This document shows positions 1 to 4,966 of a stretch of DNA of 8,517 bases, one piece after another. The stretch's first letter is position 1. Each line of letters starts with the position of its first letter. The notes beneath the pieces were generated by a model that saw only the letters and a program-made list of their open reading frames with translations, made no database searches and was not told the origin of the DNA. The stretch is from an uncultured Francisella sp. (lineage in GTDB: Bacteria > Pseudomonadota > Gammaproteobacteria > Burkholderiales > Neisseriaceae): positions 1 through 8,517 of the forward strand of contig CALUCM010000034.1 of NCBI GenBank assembly GCA_943914555.1, read 5' to 3'. Made by a program: the position numbers and the translations under genes.

Positions 1-90
1 GTGATATACGGCAATATTAACTACAACTATGGTAACAGCAAAGCAACACAGCTTAGCTCTGCCTTAGGTATCAAAAAGAACTTTAAATAA
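1..90 (+). CDS. 3' end of a possible outer-membrane or surface protein (partial)
   Basis: The first 29 codons read openly in frame 1 to a TAA at 88-90, and a strong intrinsic terminator lies 18 bases downstream, so this is the end of a real gene that starts left of the window. The visible peptide is polar and aromatic, with repeated Tyr-Asn and Asn-Tyr pairs and a short alternating hydrophobic pattern, and it ends in Lys-Asn-Phe-Lys. Alternation with a phenylalanine at or next to the C-terminus resembles the last strand of an outer-membrane beta-barrel, although here Phe is the penultimate residue rather than the last. The family cannot be named from 29 residues; a secreted or unrelated protein is equally possible. 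Confidence 0.6.
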   Translation: MIYGNINYNYGNSKATQLSSALGIKKNFK

Positions 91-108
91 ACTTAGTGTG
101 GTGATGAG

Positions 109-140
109 AAGGGGTATCCTTAGCTGGTATCCCTTTTTTT
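109..140 (+). terminator. Rho-independent terminator of the left-edge gene
   Basis: Arms at 109-118 (AAGGGGTATC) and 126-135 (GGTATCCCTT) form a 10-bp stem with two G-U wobbles around a 7-base loop, and a run of seven T residues (134-140) overlaps and follows the 3' arm. This is the textbook layout for intrinsic termination on the plus strand. It lies 18 bases after the stop codon of the partial gene. The opposite strand lacks a matching T run directly after its stem, so the element is probably one-directional. Confidence 0.85.
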
Positions 141-311
141 AAATCATTTTTTATTTGATTCGCATAAATTAAAGATGAAGTCATTTTTACGCTAGATTGC
201 TGTTTGCCTAAAAATTTGATACTGATGTAAATAAAGCTATGGTGTTGTGAATGGCGCTCTATCTATAAGATAAAAAACTTATGATTCAAATATAATATGT
301 GAATTTGATGA

Positions 312-339
312 GATCCCCGACAATAGTTTATCGAGGATC
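312..339 (-). terminator. Stem-loop after the yrdC-like gene, possible terminator
   Basis: Read on the minus strand, nine bases starting GATCC pair with nine ending GGATC (one G-U wobble, no mismatch) around a 10-base loop, and the structure begins 10 bases past the stop codon. On the plus strand the same arms have one C-A mismatch, so the minus-strand RNA folds better. The sequence after the stem is not a T run, so this is not a canonical intrinsic terminator. It could stabilise the 3' end of the transcript or be a weak terminator. Confidence 0.35.
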
Positions 340-349
340 ATGTGGTTTA

Positions 350-1117
350 TTAGTAATAATTACCGTGGCGATAATTCCAATACTGATAAATTTCAGCAAG
401 ATTAAGCATAATCGTATCTACGCTAAGCCCTTTACGAATCAAGGTGGGAAGGGAACTTTCTTCTTTTCCGGTAACAAGTTGACCTGTTTGATCAACCATA
501 GAGATCATTACCCCTTGTTCATAGCGAGTGGCTTCGCTCTTATTAGGCTGAATAGAAGCAATATAATCATCAGCGGCAATAATTAAGTCAGCAGCTTTTT
601 CAATGCGCTCGCCAATGCCATCTACTTTTCCTTTATTACCTAAACCAGATGGATTAGCAGAACTTGCAAAAATAATTTTTTGTTGTTTGGACCACAACTC
701 ACGTACAATTTGCTCAGAAGGTGTACCAAATTTAATGACAAAACAGCTGGTATGACGGTTATCCATTACTAAGCTGCTGGTTCCTGCTTTCTTGAGGTAT
801 TTTTTGCCTTTTTCACTCCAGGGGAGAATACACCCCAGTAAAATATCTTGTTCCCAATGCATTTCATAGAGCTTTAGTATTTTTTCATTATAAGCAGCCA
901 GTGTTTTAAATTGCTCCATAGAACTACATAAGACGACAGCTGGCTTGTTACGCTTGCGCATCTTGGCTTCAAACTTGCGCTCTAAGCCTTCTAGATCACT
1001 GGCCATTAAAATGTAACCTACTTTGGTGGCACAGACTATAAGACCTCCTTCTTTATTTAAGATCCCCACAGCCTGTGATTCTATTTCTCCACTCCATTGA
1101 ATTTTTTTATCGGGCAT
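350..1117 (-). CDS. Divergent YrdC/Sua5/TsaC-family protein
   Basis: This 255-residue protein has the YrdC fold signature in the right order. TsaC/Sua5 proteins make threonylcarbamoyl-AMP from threonine, bicarbonate and ATP for the t6A modification of tRNA. Near the N-terminus ATKVGYIL (30-37) stands where the family has PT[DE]xVYGL. KMRKRNKP (52-59) matches the KxRxxxKP nucleotide-binding motif exactly. GCILPW (95-100) replaces the usual VTxxxP strand, SSANPSG (152-158) matches [ST]SAN.SG, and PTLIRKG (224-230) resembles the late PSTI segment. The Asp/Glu of the first motif is Lys here, and the protein is longer than the roughly 190-residue E. coli TsaC. A divergent paralogue with unknown substrate is therefore as likely as the housekeeping t6A enzyme. 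The ATG at 1117 is preferred because GAGGTG (1125-1130) sits 7 bases upstream; an in-frame ATG at 1132 would overlap that ribosome-binding site. It lies 133 bases after the rmlD-like gene and may have its own promoter. Confidence 0.8.
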   Translation of the reverse strand: MPDKKIQWSGEIESQAVGILNKEGGLIVCATKVGYILMASDLEGLERKFEAKMRKRNKPAVVLCSSMEQFKTLAAYNEKILKLYEMHWEQDILLGCILPWSEKGKKYLKKAGTSSLVMDNRHTSCFVIKFGTPSEQIVRELWSKQQKIIFASSANPSGLGNKGKVDGIGERIEKAADLIIAADDYIASIQPNKSEATRYEQGVMISMVDQTGQLVTGKEESSLPTLIRKGLSVDTIMLNLAEIYQYWNYRHGNYY

Positions 1118-1124
1118 CATACCC

Positions 1125-1130
1125 CACCTC
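1125..1130 (-). promoter_or_regulatory. Ribosome-binding site that decides the yrdC-like start
   Basis: On the minus strand GAGGTG lies 7 bases before the ATG at 1117 and 4 bases before a second, adjacent ATG at 1120. The more upstream in-frame ATG at 1130-1132 shares a base with this motif and has no purine-rich stretch in front of it. This favours a start at 1117, or less well at 1120, over 1132. Confidence 0.6.
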
Positions 1131-1155
1131 ATTGCTAGTAATTATTAAAGCATCA

Positions 1156-1183
1156 AGCATACCATCTTTTGTGTTTAGTGCAA
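1156..1183 (-). promoter_or_regulatory. Candidate promoter of the yrdC-like gene
   Basis: On the minus strand TTGCAC (1178-1183) could be a weak -35 box, followed after 16 bases by TATGCT (1156-1161), which is preceded by TGG and so has the form of an extended -10 element (TGnTATnnT). Transcription would begin about 30 bases before the start codon. The -35 hexamer matches consensus at only three positions, so the call rests mainly on the extended -10 and on the gap's size. Confidence 0.35.
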
Positions 1184-1202
1184 TGCAATTTATTCTTTGC
1201 AC
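1178..1202. repeat. Inverted repeat over the candidate -35 box
   Basis: GTGCAA at 1178-1183 and TTGCAC at 1197-1202 are perfect 6-base inverted arms separated by 13 bases; a further TTGCA core lies between them on the minus strand. The left arm coincides with the proposed -35 hexamer, a position typical of a repressor operator. Arms this short in AT-rich DNA may also occur by chance. Confidence 0.3.
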
Positions 1203-1250
1203 AAGGTAATGGTTTCCTAGAACAAGTTATTTTAGATCAAGATGGATTGA

Positions 1251-2123
1251 TTACAGTGCACAATAAGACTTGACTATTTCCTGTATCGGTGTTTGTTTGT
1301 TACTTAGATCAGGAAACAACTGACAACGCAGGCTATTATCTAATAATGCAAGAGGAGGGTGAAGAGGTGGGGTTATTGGATCAGCTTTTAGAATACAAGG
1401 GATTTTGATATCTTTCAATTTAGCGTAATACTGGGCAATTTGCTGGGCTAAGGTGTAGTAGTGAGTTAATTCAAGCCCGCTAAAATGAATGATATTCACT
1501 GCAGGTGGATCTGTTAAACAACGCTTGATAAAAATGGCCAAATTGACACAATCACTTAGTTGAGTATGAGCATTGGTAAATACACGTGGGGTGCGACCTG
1601 CTTTTAGTTGCTCTAAAATTTTATGAATGAAATGAGGATATAATAACTCAGTGCTATAAAGGGAACTTGTGCGAATGATCAGTGCATCATCTTTATGATG
1701 CAAAAGTGCCTTCTCTCCTTCTTGCTTACTCAAACCATAATAGTTAATGGGGGATGTTTGATCTTGTTCTCGGTAATAATATTTTGTTGGGCCAAGACCA
1801 GAAAACACATAATTACTAGAAAGATGTATGAATCGGATGCCAAAGTGCTTACATAGTTTGGCTATGATTGCAGGAGCAAGGGCATTAGTTGCCCAGGCTA
1901 TTGTTTTTTTTATTTCTGCTTGCTCGATGTCAGTATAGGCGGCAAGATTAATGAAGCAATCAGGAAGAATGGATGATAATTTTTTCTCAAGTTCTTTTTG
2001 ATTGGTTACATCTAGTTGCGCATGAGAAAAAGCAAAAATATGATAAGAGGGACTGTCTTGGCGTAAAACGCGCAAAAGGACTTTTGCTAATTGGCCATTT
2101 GCGCCAGTGATTAATATACGCAC
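1251..2123 (-). CDS. RmlD-like NAD(P)-dependent sugar-nucleotide reductase (extended SDR)
   Basis: This 290-residue protein has the length and layout of RmlD (dTDP-4-dehydrorhamnose reductase), which carries out the last step of dTDP-rhamnose synthesis in the cytoplasm. The N-terminal Rossmann motif is GANGQLA (7-13), then INLAAYTDIEQAE (58-70) matches the family's NAAAYTAVDKAE strand, and the YxxxK catalytic pair is Y129/K133 within NYYGLSK. Several normally fixed positions differ. The third Rossmann glycine is Ala13, the STDYVF motif reads SSNYVF (102-107), the QxGxPT segment is replaced by NAHTQLSD (184-191), and the arginine of the late RPxNSxL motif is absent (LLDNSL, 260-265). No rmlA, rmlB or rmlC is visible, so the substrate may not be dTDP-4-keto-rhamnose. 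The start is GTG, and its first G is the last base of the ppx stop codon (TAGTG); with no clear ribosome-binding site, translational coupling is likely. Confidence 0.8.
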   Translation of the reverse strand: MRILITGANGQLAKVLLRVLRQDSPSYHIFAFSHAQLDVTNQKELEKKLSSILPDCFINLAAYTDIEQAEIKKTIAWATNALAPAIIAKLCKHFGIRFIHLSSNYVFSGLGPTKYYYREQDQTSPINYYGLSKQEGEKALLHHKDDALIIRTSSLYSTELLYPHFIHKILEQLKAGRTPRVFTNAHTQLSDCVNLAIFIKRCLTDPPAVNIIHFSGLELTHYYTLAQQIAQYYAKLKDIKIPCILKADPITPPLHPPLALLDNSLRCQLFPDLSNKQTPIQEIVKSYCAL

Positions 2124-3613
2124 TAAGAATTTTCAATTAGCAGTTGTTGATTAATGCTGCTCCAATGTGTTTTTTCATCTTCCAGCATACTTTGAATGAG
2201 GGGATTTTTATCAAGCCAGTTTTCATTAATATTGAGGGTTAATTTTTGGTTTTTTTTATCATAGCTTAAGCGAGTATTTTGAGGAAGCTGTATTTTATTT
2301 CTGGCCCGACAAAAAATGACAGCCAATCTTAAGACAATGACTGCTCGCCATAATTCTTGTTTTTGCCACATCTCTTTCATTTTTTTTAGATTGCCGCGCT
2401 GACCTAGGCACATCTGTGATAAAAGATTTTGTTCTAATTGAGAAAACCCAGACATATCAGCATTAGCTAGTACATAGGCTCCATGCTTATGATAACCATT
2501 ATGGGCCATAAAGAGCCCAATTTCGTGAAGATCTGCTGCCCAACCAATAAAGCGTGACCAAGGAATGTTTTCTTCACTCAATTTAGGAGAATGAAATCTT
2601 TGAAATAACTTTAAAGCTAATTGGCGCACATGTTGTGCCTGCATTAAATTCACTTGGTAACGTTTTTGGAAACTTTCTACTGTTTCATCGCGCAGATCCT
2701 TTTTTAACTGTCTACCAGTGAACTCAAATAATACTCCATCGCGCAGTCCCAGATCAGTTACTTGCATTTGCTTGATATTTAATTCTTCAAAAACGGCAAT
2801 CATAATAGCTAAACCACCTACGAATACAGGAGTGCGTGAACTTTTGATATCTTTTTTAAATTTTTCAATACCTCCAGCAGCGATAATTTCCTCCTTAATA
2901 GCAATAAGAAAGTCATAATCGAAAGTCTTGCTGGAATATTTTCTCCTACTTTGTGCAAGTGAACCAATTGCTTTAGCAGTACCAGAAGAACCAATAGCTA
3001 ATTTCCAGTGACTATGTTTAATGTCGTCTTTGATTGTCTGTATTTTTGCACGTGCTGCGTTAATCGCAGTTTTAAATTGTTTGGCAGTGATATGACGACT
3101 TTTAAAAAAGTGCTGACTAAAGGACACACAACCTAAGTGCAGGCTTTCAGTAATTTCTGGATGTTTATTTTTACCTACCATAAACTCGGTTGAACCACCG
3201 CCGATGTCAATTACCAGAATTTTGTTATGAGTTAAAGGAAGAGAATGCAACACTCCGGTATAAATTAAGCGAGCCTCTTCATGTCCACCGATAATTTCGA
3301 TTGGAAAACCAAGTATTTTTTCTGCCTGTGGCAGAAATTGATCAATATTTTTTGCTACACGAAAGGTATTGGTTGCGACAATGCGCACTTGGGAAGACGC
3401 AATGCCACGCAAACGCTCGCCAAATTTTTTTAAACATTCTAAAGCGCGATTCTGAGAATCTATATTGAGACATCCATTATGATCCAGGCCTGAGGCAAAA
3501 TGAATCATTTCTTTTAAACTATCAATAGTCTGATATTGACCGTTAATGCGTTTACTAATGCTTAAATGAAAGCTATTAGAACCCAAATCACCAATCGCCA
3601 CCAAATTATCCAC
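2123..3613 (-). CDS. ppx: Exopolyphosphatase / pppGpp phosphatase, Ppx/GppA family
   Basis: This 496-residue protein is close to full length for the family (about 500 residues in E. coli Ppx and GppA). These enzymes remove terminal phosphate from long-chain polyphosphate, or convert pppGpp to ppGpp. The ASKHA phosphate-binding loop is DLGSNSFHL (9-17). GHEEARLIYTG (110-120) holds E113, equivalent by alignment to the catalytic E121 of E. coli Ppx. VIDIGGGSTEF (134-144) holds D136, equivalent to D143, and HLGCVSF (159-165) follows. The second half carries the HD-like helical region, with AADLHEIGL (359-367), HNGYHKHGAY (371-380) and then a helical and basic C-terminus. This region is shared by Ppx and GppA, so I cannot separate the two activities; Ppx is my preference. 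The start is GTG at 3613, because an in-frame TGA lies 27 bases upstream and no ATG intervenes. It lies 140 bases after recA and directly before the rmlD-like gene. Confidence 0.92.
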   Translation of the reverse strand: MDNLVAIGDLGSNSFHLSISKRINGQYQTIDSLKEMIHFASGLDHNGCLNIDSQNRALECLKKFGERLRGIASSQVRIVATNTFRVAKNIDQFLPQAEKILGFPIEIIGGHEEARLIYTGVLHSLPLTHNKILVIDIGGGSTEFMVGKNKHPEITESLHLGCVSFSQHFFKSRHITAKQFKTAINAARAKIQTIKDDIKHSHWKLAIGSSGTAKAIGSLAQSRRKYSSKTFDYDFLIAIKEEIIAAGGIEKFKKDIKSSRTPVFVGGLAIMIAVFEELNIKQMQVTDLGLRDGVLFEFTGRQLKKDLRDETVESFQKRYQVNLMQAQHVRQLALKLFQRFHSPKLSEENIPWSRFIGWAADLHEIGLFMAHNGYHKHGAYVLANADMSGFSQLEQNLLSQMCLGQRGNLKKMKEMWQKQELWRAVIVLRLAVIFCRARNKIQLPQNTRLSYDKKNQKLTLNINENWLDKNPLIQSMLEDEKTHWSSINQQLLIENS

Positions 3614-3647
3614 TATATAAACTTTCGTTTTTAATGATCATGTGACT

Positions 3648-3653
3648 ATTATA
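3648..3653 (-). promoter_or_regulatory. Candidate -10 box upstream of ppx
   Basis: A perfect TATAAT is present on the minus strand 34 bases before the GTG start, preceded by a run of nine A residues (3657-3665) that could act as an UP-like or bent tract. The best -35-like hexamer, TTGAGC at 3675-3680, is 21 bases away, longer than the usual 16-18. A promoter here would let ppx and the reductase gene be expressed apart from recA. Confidence 0.4.
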
Positions 3654-3753
3654 ATGTTTTTTTTTAATAGAAATGCTCAACCATTTGCCTGATATTATTT
3701 GTAAGTTGGATCACAACTAATAGGCAGTGGGGCAAAGCAACTTCTTAATCATG

Positions 3754-4797
3754 CTAACTACTTGTTGTTTCATCCTTTTCTGGTGAAATAGGGGAGTGGT
3801 TATGTTCTTCTAAGCCCTTTGATTGACGTATTTTCTCTTCTATCTCTGTAGCGATACTTGGGTTTTCTTTAAGCCATATACGAGTGTTGTCTTTACCCTG
3901 ACCAATTTTATTGCCTTGATAAGAATACCAGGTCCCTGATTTTTCAATTAGGCCCAATTTAACACCATATTCGATTAATTCTCCTTCTCGCGAGATACCT
4001 TCGCCGTATAAAATATCAAATTCTGCTTGCTTAAAAGGAGGGGCGACCTTGTTTTTAATTACTTTAACACGTGTTTCGCTACCTAAAATTTCCTCTCCTT
4101 TTTTGATGTTTCCAATGCGGCGAATATCCAGACGTACAGAGGAATAAAATTTTAAGGCATTACCACCAGTGGTTGTTTCAGGATTACCAAACATGACACC
4201 AATTTTCATGCGAATTTGATTGATAAAGATGACTAAGGTATTAGTTCTTTTAATGTTACCGGTAAGTTTTCTTAAAGCCTGGCTCATTAATCGAGCTTGT
4301 AAACCCATATGACTATCACCCATCTCTCCATCAATTTCCGCTTTGGGGACAAGTGCAGCCACTGAATCGATAACTACCATATCAATGCTTCCTGACCGTA
4401 CTAGCATGTCACAGATTTCTAAAGCTTGTTCTCCTGTATCTGGTTGTGAAATTAACAACTTATCGACTTTGACACCTAATTTATTAGCATAGACTGGATC
4501 AAAAGCATTTTCTGCATCAATAAAAGCACAAGTCCCCTGATTTTTCTGACATTGGGCAATGACTTCTAAACAGAGCGTTGTTTTACCGGAAGATTCAGGC
4601 CCATAGATTTCTATTACACGACCACGCGGTAATCCCCCCACTCCAAGAGCAATATCCAACCCTAAAGAACCAGTGGAGATCACCTGTAAATTTTCTTCAG
4701 TATGTGAACCATCCATCCTCATGATCGAACCTTTACCAAATTGCTTTTCGATCTGTGCTAAGGCTGAGGCTAAAGCTTTACTTCTTTCTTCTGACAT
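3754..4797 (-). CDS. recA: RecA recombinase
   Basis: This complete 347-residue RecA is the DNA-dependent ATPase that forms filaments on single-stranded DNA, pairs it with homologous duplex and, in species with LexA, triggers its self-cleavage. Walker A is GPESSGKT (66-73, K72). The catalytic glutamate E96 is in IDAEN, Walker B is VVIDSVAAL (141-149, D144), and the L2 loop region has FINQIRMKIGVMFGNPETTT (191-210) with Q194 and F203. Residue numbers coincide with mature E. coli RecA. Position 97 is Asn and 99 Phe, where most proteobacterial RecA proteins have His and Leu (IDAEHALD). The C-terminal tail is about 20 residues with mixed charge and a His-Asn-His stretch, rather than strongly acidic. 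The ATG at 4797 has a good ribosome-binding site, GAGGGAG (4806-4812), 8 bases upstream. No recX follows; ppx does. No terminator is clear after the stop. Confidence 0.98.
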   Translation of the reverse strand: MSEERSKALASALAQIEKQFGKGSIMRMDGSHTEENLQVISTGSLGLDIALGVGGLPRGRVIEIYGPESSGKTTLCLEVIAQCQKNQGTCAFIDAENAFDPVYANKLGVKVDKLLISQPDTGEQALEICDMLVRSGSIDMVVIDSVAALVPKAEIDGEMGDSHMGLQARLMSQALRKLTGNIKRTNTLVIFINQIRMKIGVMFGNPETTTGGNALKFYSSVRLDIRRIGNIKKGEEILGSETRVKVIKNKVAPPFKQAEFDILYGEGISREGELIEYGVKLGLIEKSGTWYSYQGNKIGQGKDNTRIWLKENPSIATEIEEKIRQSKGLEEHNHSPISPEKDETTSS

Positions 4798-4850
4798 ATT
4801 TCAAACTCCCTCTAGGAAAACATTTCTTTGCAAGATAACACTAACTTGTC

Positions 4851-4876
4851 GTATGCAAAAGAGGATGTGTATGCAA
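4851..4876. repeat. 8-bp direct repeat in the recA leader region
   Basis: GTATGCAA occurs at 4851-4858 and again at 4869-4876 (TTGCATAC on the minus strand), with starts 18 bases apart. Both copies lie between the candidate recA promoter and the start codon, at or just downstream of the predicted transcription start. Paired identical sites could bind a regulator, but a chance repeat cannot be excluded. Confidence 0.4.
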
Positions 4877-4886
4877 TAAAAAGCTA

Positions 4887-4915
4887 AGTATAAAAGATAA
4901 TTGACAAACAGGTAA
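4887..4915 (-). promoter_or_regulatory. Candidate recA promoter
   Basis: On the minus strand TATACT (4887-4892) matches the -10 consensus at five of six positions and lies 17 bases from TTACCT (4910-4915), a weak -35 with three matches. A better -35-like hexamer, TTGTCA (4902-4907), is too close to use the same -10. The predicted transcript would have a leader of roughly 80 bases containing the direct repeat. I see no CTGT-N8-ACAG LexA box in this gap. Confidence 0.4.
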
Positions 4916-4966
4916 GAGAGAAGGGGGTATAAACCATTTGATCATAGCAATAGCAAGTTATATCTT

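Noticed and set aside
291..296. TATAAT on the plus strand before an open frame beginning near 299
   Set aside because: There is no -35 hexamer at a workable distance, and the open frame runs antisense to the well-supported yrdC-like gene.
141..311. Possible small RNA or tRNA in the left intergenic gap
   Set aside because: I saw no cloverleaf, no strong stem and no promoter-terminator pair here; the sequence is simply AT-rich, with a short TATCT/AGATA inverted repeat.
3704..3718. AGTTG/CAACT stem-loop after recA as a terminator
   Set aside because: The stem is only 5 bp and no T run follows in the recA direction, so it cannot be supported as an intrinsic terminator.
4901..4933. Perfect TTGACA on the plus strand followed by TATAAA, resembling a promoter reading into recB antisense
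   Set aside because: The spacing is 21 bases, well beyond the usual range, and there is no plus-strand gene downstream. It overlaps the better-placed minus-strand recA promoter candidate.
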